NCBI GenBank assembly: GCA_030248225.1
Contig: JASANE010027917.1
Location: 1 to 64,000 of the forward strand
From: Trileptium ribeirensis
Lineage: Eukaryota; Nematoda; Enoplea; Enoplida; Thoracostomopsidae
Reading direction: 5' to 3'
DNA length: 64,000 bases
Shown: positions 33,694-43,275 of the stretch, piece by piece
Layout: each line of letters opens with the position of its first letter
Numbering within the stretch: the first letter of the stretch is position 1
Notes under the pieces: generated by a model
What the model saw: only the letters and a program-made list of their open reading frames with translations
What the model was told of the DNA's origin: nothing
Databases searched by the model: none
Position numbers and translations under genes: made by a program

Positions 33694-36600
33694 ATGGATC
33701 CCAAGGTATTCACTTTACGTAGAAAACAGAAGAATGGGTTTCTAACTAATGCAAAACGTGAACTTACTAAGGCTCAACAGCTATTGACATTAGACGTTTC
33801 TGTTGATGTAGAAGAACTTGAGCATTGCAGAAATAAGCTCGTATCGTATCGTGCACAGTTAAAAACACTGGACGAGGAAATTTTACCAGAATTTGAGGAC
33901 ACTCAACTAACAGATGAAATACAAAAGTCACTGGATTTCGATGACACTTTACTAGATTATATAGAAAAATTGTCTATTCGTATCAATAAATGCGAACGAA
34001 CCGCAAACTTTATTGTTCAAACTTCGACCGCTCATGAGTCATGTGTTACCGACAAATACCAAGCGTCTATTCGACTTCCAAAACTTCAACTCGATCAGTT
34101 TGATGGAAATGCGCTGAACTTTCAGCATTTTTGGGATAACTTTGAGAATTCTATTCACAAAAATGATTCGTTATCCGAGATTGACAAATTTACCTACCTA
34201 CGGTCATTTTTGACCGGGGAGGCTCTTAGATTAATTGAAGGCTATCGACTGACAGCTGCTAATTATCAAGCGGTTGTCGCTGTATTGCAAGAGCGTTATG
34301 GTGACCCGCAAGTGGCGGTATTTTCCCATTTTGAAGCAATGCTAGCACTTCAGCCAGCAACGCATGATATCGGCCAATTGAGGTTAGTATACGATGAATG
34401 CGAAAAACACATTCGTTGTCTAGTTGCTCTGGGCTTACCGGAGGAAACTTTTGGTCAGGTATTTACTCCTATTGTTCTTTCGAAGCTTCCTAAGTTTGTT
34501 AAGATGGAGCTTCATCGTAGTAACGGGTTTAAAAAATGGACTCTTGCTAATCTTCGTGATCTTTTGAAGGAAGAGATTCATGCCCGCGACATGTCTGAGA
34601 GATCGTTTGGGTCTAATGGTAAGTCGGACAAGGTCCACAATGTATCGAATGAGAAGACAGTAACTAATCATAAAAGTCGCAAGCCGTTTCGTGTTGAAAC
34701 GACAACTTCAGCCCTAGTTACTCCATCATCTGAGTCAAAAATGAAGTGCTCATATTGCAACGAAGCTCACTACAGCGATCAATGTTCTGTGTATCCGGAC
34801 GTCAAATCTCGACGGGCAAGGTTAGCTAACAAGTGCTTGCTATGTCTTAATACAGGTCATCGAATCAAAGATTGTCGAAGTCGCCGCACATGTGTGCATT
34901 GTCAACGCCCTGGTCATCATCGTAGCTTGTGCCAAGCTAAATTTGGCAACAAATCCGCAATTAAACCAAGTTTTCAGAGTTTGTCCGCGAACAACAAAAT
35001 TGTATCGCTCAATGCTGATGGCAATTCTTCGCAAGATCCAGTAGAGGATGTGGTCGTCACGAATATGTTGTCACATGGTCAACAATCGATATTGCAAACA
35101 GCCGTCACTCAAATAATTGGTTCGAAACATTCAGTAGCTCGCCTACTTCTAGATACTGGTTGTTCGAGATCTTTCATTACGACGGAGATGAGCCGGAAAA
35201 TCGGCGCGCGTCGCGTTGGTAACGAAATGATTGCGATTTCGGGATTTGGTGATACTGTTCGAAAAACTCAATCCTACCCAACATTCGAATTTGAGGTTGC
35301 CCTCCGTGATGGCAGTTGTAAAACGTTGACAGTAAATGCAATCGACTGCATCAGTTGCCCGGTCCAAAAGGTAGCTCTTGATTGCGCAAAGCATCCTTTT
35401 ATTGAAAAGTTAAGCCTTGCAGAGCCTCTATCTACAGTCAATCAAATGGTTCATATTGATGTACTTATCGGAGCGGACTACTATTACGATTTTGTGGGTC
35501 ACGAACAAATTAGAATTTCTGATGGGCTTATTTTTCTATCTTCGTCTCTTGGATACATAGCGACAGGTCGTCTCGAACAGAGCACGTCATGCTCTAACAA
35601 GGTGAATGCAATGTTGCTAAGTCGGTCAAGTGTGTTGCCCGAAAGCAACTTCGAACTAGAAAAATTTTGGCGGCTCGAAGACATCGGGATAAAGGATGTG
35701 GCTGATTTGGAAGAAGATGAAGTAGCAATCCATCAATTTAACGAAACAATTGAATACGGCGATGGGCGATATGCTGTGAAATGGCCATGGAGAAATGATG
35801 GTTCGGATCTCGGAGAAAACTATGGCTTGTCGATTGGTCGTCTCAAGTCATTACTACGACGATTGGACGTGAATCCAGCATTGAAGGAAAAGTACGATGA
35901 AATCATACAAAATCAGTTACAGAGTCAAATTATTGAGCATGCTCCGTCGGAACCTGATGGTGACAAGCTGTACTATATGCCACATCATTGTGTCGTGACT
36001 CCACAAAAGACAACGACAAAAATTCGTATTGTTTACGATGCTTCAAGCAAATGTAACTCAAAGACGCGAAGTCTAAATGAATGTGTTCTTCGTGGACCGG
36101 TCTTACTGGCGGACATGTGTGGCCTGATTATACGATTTCGATTATCAAACATTGCTGCCGTAAGCGACATTGAGAAAGCATTTCTGCAAATCAGGCTGCA
36201 GAAACCAGATCGGGATGTCACACGCTTCCTCTGGCTTCGAGACATTTCAAAGCCTATTTCGGAAGAAAACTTGGTCACACTTCGATTTTGTCGGGTTCCC
36301 TTTGGTGTTAATGCAAGTCCATTCTTACTCGCTGGCACTGTCACATATCATCTGAATTCTATTGGTTCGTCGGTGGCCAAAAACATTTTGGAAAATGTTT
36401 ATGTCGACAATGTAATTGGTGGATGTTCAACATCTTCGGAATTGGTAGAATATTATACAGAGGCCAAGACTATCTTCAGAGCGGCATCCATGAATCTTCG
36501 AGAATGGTATTCAAATGATACATCTTTCATGGAGAATCTTCCAGCTAACGATCGTGGTAACGGCTCAAAAACAAAAGTATTGGGCATTTGTTGGGATATT

Positions 36601-38439
36601 ATTTCAGATACCCTCAGTTGTACCGTTGGACATTCTGTAAATGCAATCGTGTCGACAAAGCGACAACTATTGAAAATAATCGCTTCCGTTTTCGACCCCT
36701 GCGGATATTTTTCGCCAGTGACGATCCGTGGTAAACAATTGCTACAAGAAATTTGGAAAGCAAAATATGGATGGGATGACGTTTTGCCGGCTGATATCTT
36801 GAATACATGGGATGTATATCGGCAAGATTTGGTTCGTATAGTCGAACATAAATTTAATCGTCAGTATTGCCAGAATGCTTTGGAAGATGGAAACACATTC
36901 GATTTGCATTGCTTTTGCGATGCTTCGGCTAAAGCTTTCACAGCTGCTATTTACCTAAGCGTGGTAAAACCCGGTCAAACAACATCGAGTCTAGTCTTTT
37001 GTAAAGCCCGGGTTAGCCCACTCAAAACAATTTCGATTCCTCGACTAGAACTGGTAGCGGTTACGATTGGTACTAGACTTATTGATTTTGTCGAAAAACA
37101 GCTACAACTTTCGATTCGATCAAGATATGTGTGGTCCGATTCTCAATGTGCGCTTCATTGGATTCTGGGGAAAACTGTTTCTTCTGTTTTCGTCCGCAAT
37201 CGAGTTCGACAAATCAGATCCAACGTCAAACTAAAATTTCGGTATGTTCCTACAGAAGAAAACCCAGCCGACATGGCTTCACGAGGTACAAGTTTTCAGA
37301 GTTTGTCTGAGAACGTCATGTGGTGGCATGGCCCCTCTTGGTTAAAAGCAGCCGAATCAGTCTGGCCAAAGATGAACTTATCGAGTAAAATGCCTGAAGA
37401 TCAGAAGGTGGAAGAAGCAAGGCACCAGCCTCAACAACTGGTCCTGTCAACTGATACTGTTATAGACATACAGCGTTATTCGTCATTGCAATATTTAGTT
37501 AGAGTTAATGCTTGGGTGTTGCGATTTGTCTCGGTAATTTTGCGAAGAAAGGGACCAACAAAAACTTTGGCGGAAGTAGAAATTTCGCATTCGTTAATGA
37601 CTTTGATTAAGTTTGTGCAGAACGCCACTTTTGGTCATTTGTTTGTTTCCAACTTTGACTCTCAGCCAATGGTAAAATCATTAAAGTTGTTCGTCGATAA
37701 AGACGGAATCATTCGATGTCGTAGTCGGTTTCAAAATTCGAATATTAGCGAGAATACAAAATTTCCCATTCTTCTTCCCCGACACAATCACTTTACAACA
37801 CTCGTTATCATGGATTGTCATGAAAAGTTGCACCACTGCGGAATTCAACACACTTTGTCTCAACTACGTCTTGTCTACTGGGTTGCACAAGGAAGAGCTG
37901 AGGTGAAACGGTGCCTAAATACCTGCCGTATTTGTCGACGGCATCAGGGTGGGCCATTTAATGTTCCTGATGCTCCTCCTCTTCCGGAATTCCGTGTAAC
38001 GCAACAGATTCCTTTTAGTTGTGTAGGCATTGACTATCTTGGTCCCTTATTGATTCGTGTAGAGGCTAATGAAACGAAAAAAATCTGGATTTGTCTCTTC
38101 ACGTGCGCTGTTGTTCGAGCAATTCACTTAGAAATTGTTGGTGATTTATCGGCTGCAGAATTTCTCTTATGCTTTCGGCGTTTTATGGCAATATTCGGTT
38201 GTCCTAAAATTGTTATTTCGGATAATGCAAAGCATCTTCACCTCTCCCGGAAAACTATAGATCGTCTTTGGACTGATTTACTCGAGACTGCTGGTGTGCA
38301 GGACTTCTTGGCAACTCGAGGTATCGCGTGGAAATTTATTGTTGAAAAGGCTCCTTGGATGGGAGGATTCTACGAAAGGTTAGTAGCTCTGGTTAAGAAT
38401 GCTCTCAAAAAACAATACATGGTCGAAAACTTAACTTAA
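33694..38439 (+). CDS. BEL/Pao gag-pol polyprotein, main frame (1581 codons)
   Basis: Domains in order: Pao-type gag (about residues 126-290, LPKLQLDQFDGNALNFQHFW), three CCHC knuckles (about 352-412: CSYCNEAHYSDQC, CLLCLNTGHRIKDC, CVHCQRPGHHRSLC), protease with LLDTG (D487), RT with DIEKAFLQIRL, LRFCRVPFGVNASPF and the catalytic box YVDN (903-906), the A17/RNase H region with FCDASAKAF (D1076) and SIPRLELVA, the integrase zinc domain (HEKLHH near 1376, C...CRIC near 1408-1415), and the core D1447, D1510, E1561 with IDYLGPLL, ISDNAK and GGFYERL. This order and the long D-to-E spacing mark BEL/Pao. YVDN has Asn where Asp is usual; I recall some Pao lineages with Asn there, so it need not be dead. 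The frame ends at TAA 38437-38439, one base out of step with the next frame, so one base was probably lost. Confidence 0.93.
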   Translation: MDPKVFTLRRKQKNGFLTNAKRELTKAQQLLTLDVSVDVEELEHCRNKLVSYRAQLKTLDEEILPEFEDTQLTDEIQKSLDFDDTLLDYIEKLSIRINKCERTANFIVQTSTAHESCVTDKYQASIRLPKLQLDQFDGNALNFQHFWDNFENSIHKNDSLSEIDKFTYLRSFLTGEALRLIEGYRLTAANYQAVVAVLQERYGDPQVAVFSHFEAMLALQPATHDIGQLRLVYDECEKHIRCLVALGLPEETFGQVFTPIVLSKLPKFVKMELHRSNGFKKWTLANLRDLLKEEIHARDMSERSFGSNGKSDKVHNVSNEKTVTNHKSRKPFRVETTTSALVTPSSESKMKCSYCNEAHYSDQCSVYPDVKSRRARLANKCLLCLNTGHRIKDCRSRRTCVHCQRPGHHRSLCQAKFGNKSAIKPSFQSLSANNKIVSLNADGNSSQDPVEDVVVTNMLSHGQQSILQTAVTQIIGSKHSVARLLLDTGCSRSFITTEMSRKIGARRVGNEMIAISGFGDTVRKTQSYPTFEFEVALRDGSCKTLTVNAIDCISCPVQKVALDCAKHPFIEKLSLAEPLSTVNQMVHIDVLIGADYYYDFVGHEQIRISDGLIFLSSSLGYIATGRLEQSTSCSNKVNAMLLSRSSVLPESNFELEKFWRLEDIGIKDVADLEEDEVAIHQFNETIEYGDGRYAVKWPWRNDGSDLGENYGLSIGRLKSLLRRLDVNPALKEKYDEIIQNQLQSQIIEHAPSEPDGDKLYYMPHHCVVTPQKTTTKIRIVYDASSKCNSKTRSLNECVLRGPVLLADMCGLIIRFRLSNIAAVSDIEKAFLQIRLQKPDRDVTRFLWLRDISKPISEENLVTLRFCRVPFGVNASPFLLAGTVTYHLNSIGSSVAKNILENVYVDNVIGGCSTSSELVEYYTEAKTIFRAASMNLREWYSNDTSFMENLPANDRGNGSKTKVLGICWDIISDTLSCTVGHSVNAIVSTKRQLLKIIASVFDPCGYFSPVTIRGKQLLQEIWKAKYGWDDVLPADILNTWDVYRQDLVRIVEHKFNRQYCQNALEDGNTFDLHCFCDASAKAFTAAIYLSVVKPGQTTSSLVFCKARVSPLKTISIPRLELVAVTIGTRLIDFVEKQLQLSIRSRYVWSDSQCALHWILGKTVSSVFVRNRVRQIRSNVKLKFRYVPTEENPADMASRGTSFQSLSENVMWWHGPSWLKAAESVWPKMNLSSKMPEDQKVEEARHQPQQLVLSTDTVIDIQRYSSLQYLVRVNAWVLRFVSVILRRKGPTKTLAEVEISHSLMTLIKFVQNATFGHLFVSNFDSQPMVKSLKLFVDKDGIIRCRSRFQNSNISENTKFPILLPRHNHFTTLVIMDCHEKLHHCGIQHTLSQLRLVYWVAQGRAEVKRCLNTCRICRRHQGGPFNVPDAPPLPEFRVTQQIPFSCVGIDYLGPLLIRVEANETKKIWICLFTCAVVRAIHLEIVGDLSAAEFLLCFRRFMAIFGCPKIVISDNAKHLHLSRKTIDRLWTDLLETAGVQDFLATRGIAWKFIVEKAPWMGGFYERLVALVKNALKKQYMVENLT

Positions 38440-38453
38440 CAGAACTACAAACA

Positions 38454-39050
38454 GTGGTGGTTGAAATAGCTGGTACGCTGAATACCAGACCTCTGGTGTA
38501 CGTTGGAGATGACGTCTCTGATGTGGCATTGACACCAGCCCATTTCTTGTTACGTTCCGGACCCAAATTCCCATCGATTATTCCCGACGATGAAGAGTTC
38601 CGTCTGCAACCGTCATCAGGTGCGTCGTTGATCCTGCAATGGCGGCGCCTTCAGGCTGTTCTTGCTTCGTTTTGGGACGTCTGGTACAATAGTTACTTAC
38701 CAGGCCTTCGCGAACAGTGGCGGTCTAAAAGACAGCGTGGTACTGGTGCATTCATTCCTCAACCAGGCACTGTTGTCCTAATCAAGAGGGATTTACCTCG
38801 ATCACGTTGGAACATGGGTATCATTGTACACCTTATTTTTAGTCGTGATCGAGTTTGTCGATCAGCTAAACTTCGTTTGGCAAGCGGTAAAACAATGAAT
38901 CGCCCACTTAAAGATCTATATCCGCTAGAATATTCTGAATCGAGTTCTCTCGACAAACCATCAAGTTCCGTGTCTAGATCAGATAGACCGCCGACTCGCT
39001 TCGCTGCCAAGCAAGCCGGTGAAAAAATTAGATTGAACTTGAACAATTGA
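38454..39050 (+). CDS. BEL/Pao integrase C-terminus in a shifted frame
   Basis: This frame continues the integrase without a gap: VVVEIAGTLNTRPLVYV, VALTPAHFLLRSG, then RRLQAVLASFWDVWYNSYLPGLREQ and TVVLIKRDLPRSRWNMGII, the DUF5641-like C-terminus typical of BEL/Pao integrases. The same frame is open upstream to about 38425 (KLNLTELQ), which overlaps the end of the 1581-codon frame. No canonical slippery heptamer is seen at the overlap, so a one-base deletion is likelier than programmed frameshifting. The frame closes at TGA 39048-39050. The copy therefore would not make full integrase unless the ribosome shifts. Confidence 0.88.
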   Translation: MVVEIAGTLNTRPLVYVGDDVSDVALTPAHFLLRSGPKFPSIIPDDEEFRLQPSSGASLILQWRRLQAVLASFWDVWYNSYLPGLREQWRSKRQRGTGAFIPQPGTVVLIKRDLPRSRWNMGIIVHLIFSRDRVCRSAKLRLASGKTMNRPLKDLYPLEYSESSSLDKPSSSVSRSDRPPTRFAAKQAGEKIRLNLNN

Positions 39051-39127
39051 ATTCGTTGTATCGTATTCGTTAATTGCGAACAATTGTGAAACTTAATTGT
39101 GTTGTTGATCATAACTTAATTTGTTGG

Positions 39128-39235
39128 TGTCAGAAACAGCTTGCTATTTAGCTATTTTGGATTCACGCGGTTAGCTAGATATTTTACATATAATTGGTGG
39201 GCGGTCATTTGTTGGTGATTTTGTTATATTTTTGT
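39128..39235 (+). repeat. Internal U3-like fragment inside the BEL element
   Basis: The stretch tgtcagaaacagcttgctattt... matches the first ~100 bp of the 3' LTR (40442 on): shared words are tgtcagaaacagct, ctatttagct, gttagctagat, attttacat/ttttgcat and aattggtgggcggt. It is more diverged (roughly one difference per seven bases by eye) than the terminal LTRs are from each other. It lies directly upstream of the third ORF. Confidence 0.8.
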
Positions 39236-40413
39236 TATCCTTTACCTTTAGACTGTTTATTATGTCAACCACTACCTACATAACTGGTGATCATTGTTTG
39301 TCGCGATTCTATTCTAATTGGGTTTTAATGCAAAACAATGAGGTAATAAATTCAATTGAATTTGGATATTGGACAGTGATGTTGCGGCAACATAACAGAG
39401 ATGATCTATTGTCAGAGCTTAGAGCAGCTACAGCAATCGTTGACAACCCAGGCAACATTGCTCATTGGCTTAAAACAAAGCGATTTGAACTATCTGCCCA
39501 TTGGATAATGTCATCAGACTATGTCTACCACAATGTGCTTAGTCACCAACTGGAACAACCAAATACGCCGTTTTACAAAGCCTTTCATAGCCAGATTCCA
39601 GCTGCTGATCAACTCGCGAACCACAAGTTTGTTGTGTGTTCATCGCAGCAAGAGTACATCTGGTCATGCGGATTACGTCGATCTGCGGCTCAAAAGGTTG
39701 CGAGCTATCCTGGTTTCAACAGATATGGTCAAATATTGTCGAATTTGGCGAAACAAGTTGTCGAAAAGGAGATAGATGGTTCGTCAATCATGTCTCTAGC
39801 ATCTCAAGTTTTGCCACGTGACGATTATCCTGAGTTCACAACACTGTTGGTTTCTGATAGTCAATGTCGATATATTAGCCATATTCATCGTGGCGAAATA
39901 TCAAAAGTATCCGGTGGTACATTTCGAGATATGTCGTTTGTTTTAGATTCCGTTGGCGCTCGCGGTCTGAAAACATCAGATTTTAGTATCGTAATTGTGA
40001 ACTGTGGAATTAACGATTGCCAAAGGTCAGTTGATCAGCAACATCGGGATTGGGACATGTTTATCAATACGCTCAATCAATCAGGAATCCCCTTGGATAG
40101 CGACAGAGTTTTGATATCTCCACCGTTTCCACATCCTCGAGCTCATAATTCCAGTGCCTATTCTCAATGGGTTTGTTCAAAATTGGTTGGAACTGGTATA
40201 GACGTCATTGATTGGAACGATGAAGTAAATCCGTTTACTGATGGCAATGACATTCGGCGGCACTTATTCGAAAAGGATGGCTTTCATTTAAATCACAGTG
40301 GTGTTCGGGAACTGTGGAAACTATGGTGTCGTAAACTACCTAGACTACAATTAGTCGGTTATGAGTTGGCAAGTTTGGCCTCTGGTGTAAGAAAGCGTCG
40401 TTACATGTGTTAA
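39232..40413 (+). CDS. BEL third ORF: putative SGNH/GDSL-like hydrolase
   Basis: 393 codons, between the integrase and the 3' LTR, where some BEL elements carry an env gene. I see no signal peptide or membrane segment typical of env. Instead, four blocks of the SGNH-hydrolase fold occur in order: block I LLVSDSQCRYI (Ser210; the usual GDS is SDS), block II SGGTFRDM (Gly228/229), block III NCGINDC (Asn261 in GxND) and block V KDGFHLNHSGV (His352 with Asp349 three residues before). SGNH enzymes are esterases or lipases. The N-terminal ~200 residues have no recognised domain. A second Met at codon 11 (MSTTTYITGD) may be the true start. The frame is intact and free of stops, unlike the pol frame. 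The assignment is from motifs; remote homology should be tested with profile search. Alternative: a catalytically inactive SGNH-fold RNA-binding protein (compare the OSK domain of Oskar). Confidence 0.68.
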   Translation: MLSFTFRLFIMSTTTYITGDHCLSRFYSNWVLMQNNEVINSIEFGYWTVMLRQHNRDDLLSELRAATAIVDNPGNIAHWLKTKRFELSAHWIMSSDYVYHNVLSHQLEQPNTPFYKAFHSQIPAADQLANHKFVVCSSQQEYIWSCGLRRSAAQKVASYPGFNRYGQILSNLAKQVVEKEIDGSSIMSLASQVLPRDDYPEFTTLLVSDSQCRYISHIHRGEISKVSGGTFRDMSFVLDSVGARGLKTSDFSIVIVNCGINDCQRSVDQQHRDWDMFINTLNQSGIPLDSDRVLISPPFPHPRAHNSSAYSQWVCSKLVGTGIDVIDWNDEVNPFTDGNDIRRHLFEKDGFHLNHSGVRELWKLWCRKLPRLQLVGYELASLASGVRKRRYMC

Positions 40414-40441
40414 CAGAGTGCGTTACTCCGTCGCTTGGGAG

Positions 40442-40740
40442 TGTCAGAAACAGCTAACTATTTAGCTGTTTCGGATTCGCTTAGTTAGCTAGATGTTTTG
40501 CATAAAATTGGTGGGCGGTTTTTGTTGGCGCTTTTGAGAACATTGTTATATAATTGGTTTTTCGTGACAATAAGGGTTAGTTACGATTTTAGCTCACAGT
40601 GTGTGGTCGTTTTCGTTTTTGGTGGATTGTTCTCCTTTGCATTCAGGTAAAAATAAATAGTTTGTCTTGACATAGTCGTTTTTCTGGAATTGTTCAAGTT
40701 TGTTGAACAATTCTCGTCTTAAAATTGTACATTTTCGACA
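40442..40740 (+). mobile_element. BEL element 3' LTR
   Basis: TGTCAGAAAC... to ...TTTTCGACA. 299 bp. Contains gttatataattgg (TATA-like, about 40547-40560) and aaaaataaatag (polyadenylation-like, about 40649-40660). No strong polypurine tract precedes it (cgcttgggag). No 5-bp target duplication could be matched with the damaged 5' edge. Confidence 0.93.
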
Positions 40741-40774
40741 ACCACTAGTTTAACTCGTACAGCTGCAACCCCAT

Positions 40775-41210
40775 CTTTTTTGGGGGTCAAAATGGCAAAA
40801 ACAGGTTTTTAAGGGTTTTTTCAAATTTGGCCATAAAGGTGCCAGTCTTTCGCAGTCCATATCTCGTGACACAGGCTTCATATCTAAAAATCGAATCAGC
40901 TCATCGAGTCTACAACTTTGCTGCTACAATTACAAATGTATTAAGGGACCACTCCCTGGACTGCTCTGGGTCCGAATATAGTTCATGGACCCTTTGCTAG
41001 AAATATATAGAGATTTTTAGGTTTCACGTGTTATTGCTTTGTTTTGCCTTACAATGCGTGTCTATTAGGTTATCAAGCACGCTGGATATGATGGTTTTGC
41101 TCTCTAGAGTTCAACTTCACTATGTTATACCTTTTTATTTGGTTTCAAGGGGTTTACGGTCGACGAACTCGATTTCCAAAATGTAGTGTGTTTTCGTTTG
41201 TCTGATTATT
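40775..41210 (-). repeat. Repeat family M2 with satellite tail (copy 1)
   Basis: The first part (ggggtcaaaatggcaaaaac, ccagtctttcgcagtccatatctcg) matches, in the same orientation, 59055-59140, and is the reverse complement of 41925-42000 and 54115-54200. The second part (40940-41210) resembles the ~155-bp satellite unit of 53330-54000 (ggtttcaaggggtttacggtcgacgaactcgattt). Confidence 0.6.
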
Positions 41211-41772
41211 GCATGAGTAAACTTAAGTTGCGCCCCCTACCATCCCCTTCTGTCATTAGCGATTGACGATCGCTTGTTCGGCTTACAAGCCATCCGTCAA
41301 CATAACAGAGAACATAAAATTGGGGGTTTGGGCAACGTGTCCAAAACGTTAAGTAACAGAAAACCGCCGTATTAACAGTTACCTCAAAAACATTAAGTAT
41401 ATAACAGATTTATGACCGTTTGGTACTTGAAATGGAAAATTTATATTTTATTATCGAACGAAAATTCCACCGTTTAATATTTATACACGTATTATCAATA
41501 ATAAAACGAAATGTGTTAGCGTAACGAAAAAACGCGGAATGGTAGTTGCCCCTTTGTACGTTATGAAACGCATTTGTGGCCAAACAAAAAATAAGTGCAT
41601 TGTGTTAGCGAACAGAAATTACACAGTTTTGCAATCAGTCGCTCTGCGTTCGCGAACTGAAATTTTTGAATTTGGAATTGGCTATTGCAATCAATTTTTT
41701 TGTTCGCAAACAGCGTTTTGTACATAGTGTCAAAAGGGGACGGTATGAGGCGCAGCTTAGCTTTACTCATGC
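41211..41772. mobile_element. TIR-bounded MITE, family M4 (copy 1)
   Basis: The ends gcatgagtaaacttaagttgcg (41211) and cgcagcttagctttactcatgc (ending 41772) are inverted repeats extending about 40 bp (continuing ccctaccatcccctt / aaggggacggtatg). The interior repeats the word gttcgc/gcgaac. It has no coding capacity and so is non-autonomous. Same family as 44687-45167. Confidence 0.75.
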
Positions 41773-41924
41773 ATGTATATTGCAACTGGTTTAGGGTCAA
41801 TGAACGCGATATCCAGAATATATATTCTCTGTCTTATGTTATTTCGTGTTGCGTAATTACCTATATAGGTTTTCCAGTATGTTGAATACGACAAATCTCG
41901 ATGAGCTGCTTATGCAAAGCCTGT

Positions 41925-42216
41925 GTCGCCTGATATGGGCTGCGAAAGACTGGTACCCGTGTGGCCAGATTTGGCAAAGAACCCTTAAAAACCTGTTTTT
42001 GCCATTTTGACCCAGAAATTGGGTCTGAGCTATTCGCGTGTTGGGGTATATCGTCGTCATTTTTATTATCGAACAAAAAATTTGTCACAATCTGTCCATC
42101 CGAAAATGAGGTATTAATGAAAGCTACAGACAAAAAGAAATTTTCAAGCGATTTTCCCCTAGCGCCCTCAGCAGAAACTCCGCTAACTTCGCTCACTCCG
42201 TTTCAACTCTTAATTA
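41925..42216 (+). repeat. Repeat family M2 (copy 2)
   Basis: Contains tgtgtcgcctgatatgggc, cgaaagactggtaccc, tttttgccattttgaccc, gagctattcgcgt, tccatccgaaaatgag and cctagcgccctcagcagaaact, ending ccgctaacttcgctcactccgttt. Matches 54095-54415 in the same orientation and 58850-59165 inverted. Confidence 0.75.
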
Positions 42217-42443
42217 ACACCTCAGTATTATAACACTGAAATTACACAAAGCATAGCTATCTTTTGATTAAACTCTGCAGACTTACCTAGCCAGATAAGT
42301 ATTAGAGTTGAGAAATGTGATCCACAGCCTGGACTGGGCATCCCAACGCCCGATTACGACAGGGCCGGGCCAGTTTCGGCAGTGAAAAATAATCAGTCTG
42401 AATAGTGTGCCCTATAGTTATTCTATATTATTTCGTTTTACAG

Positions 42444-42549
42444 AAGGCTGATGTCAAGCCGATTGGGGCGACGGTACCTCAACAGTCGTCATTGCCAGGA
42501 ACGAACCAGCTTGGAATATCGACGGCTGCATCAATGTCTAAATCACCTG
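42444..42549 (+). CDS. USP25/28-like deubiquitinase, exon a (N-terminal)
   Basis: Starts after tttcgttttacag and ends before gtgcgt. It encodes KADVKPIGATVPQQSSLPG... in phase 0, ending phase 1, which exactly fits the next exon. Low complexity; no domain. The assignment rests on phase agreement with exon b and on position. The upstream exons with the start codon were not found. Confidence 0.55.
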
Positions 42550-43040
42550 GTGCGTAAATGACGTAAATTTGATGGTTTTCACGCTGCAGTTATGCACTGA
42601 CGACAGTGTTGCATGGTCAGGCTAAAATTGTTTTTTTCGGCTATAATTCCCCCAAAGCGTACTGGGAACGTTCGTTGTATGGATAAAAGTTGATATTTTG
42701 TTTTACTACATTAAGATGTACGATAATACTTTAATAGGTAAATTTCTGTCTTTGTTATTGTAAGAGTTGTAAAAGTCATTGTAAGTAGCTATGCATGCCA
42801 GGAATTGTTGCAGCTAACTAGCTATCCGAAACCAAATATTCGATTACGCATTACTCTACGAATTATATTTGTATTCCATAAGGTAAAAATCGTTCTGAAA
42901 TAATGAATAATTTATGCTCGCATAGTCCTGTTCTAGAGATGTCCGTAGATACAATCAGCATGCTTCACATTTTACAACTGCGGTATGCAGAAAACTTTAG
43001 TGTGAGCAATATATACATGAATTGAGTTCCATTTTTTTAG
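42550..43040 (+). other. USP intron, no other feature
   Basis: AT-rich, gtgcgt to tttttttag. Nothing recognised. Confidence 0.5.
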
Positions 43041-43275
43041 AGTGTGTTGATTTAACTGAAGATAAAGATGCCTTTAACAGCAGCAGTGGTGTTGGCGGAG
43101 TCACAGGTCGAACGCTCGAGCAAGATCAGTTGGAAAAAGCTATTGCACTGAGTTTGAAAGAGTCAGCATCATGTGGTGGTCCTCTTGGTGTATCAGGGCA
43201 GTCCAACATTTCACCCGGTTCCGGCGTTGGAGGTAAAATTATGCCGCTTTCTACCGAAGAGCAAGAGATTAGCAA
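43041..43275 (+). CDS. USP25/28-like deubiquitinase, exon b (SIM and UIM)
   Basis: After tttttttag the exon encodes ECVDLTEDKD, corresponding to the SUMO-interacting VIDLT motif of USP25, then LEKAIALSLKES, a clear ubiquitin-interacting motif (LxxAIxLSLxE). It ends STEEQEISK before gttagt, where human USP25/28 have a second UIM start split by an intron. These motifs bring the enzyme to SUMO and polyubiquitin. Phase 1 in, phase 2 out. Confidence 0.85.

Larger units (their letters stand above)
33313..40740 (+). mobile_element. BEL/Pao LTR retrotransposon with accessory ORF
   Basis: Whole element of about 7.4 kb: 5' LTR, gag-pol in two frames, internal U3 fragment, SGNH-like ORF3, 3' LTR. LTRs differ by very few bases, so insertion was recent. 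It lies next to a member of repeat family M2 (40775-40940), which is not seen on its 5' side. Confidence 0.92.

Noticed and set aside
38400..38460. Programmed -1 frameshift between the BEL pol frames
   Set aside because: No canonical X XXY YYZ heptamer at the overlap; one-base loss is simpler.
39232..40413. Envelope gene for BEL ORF3
   Set aside because: No signal peptide, membrane anchor, glycosylation pattern or furin site; SGNH blocks fit better.
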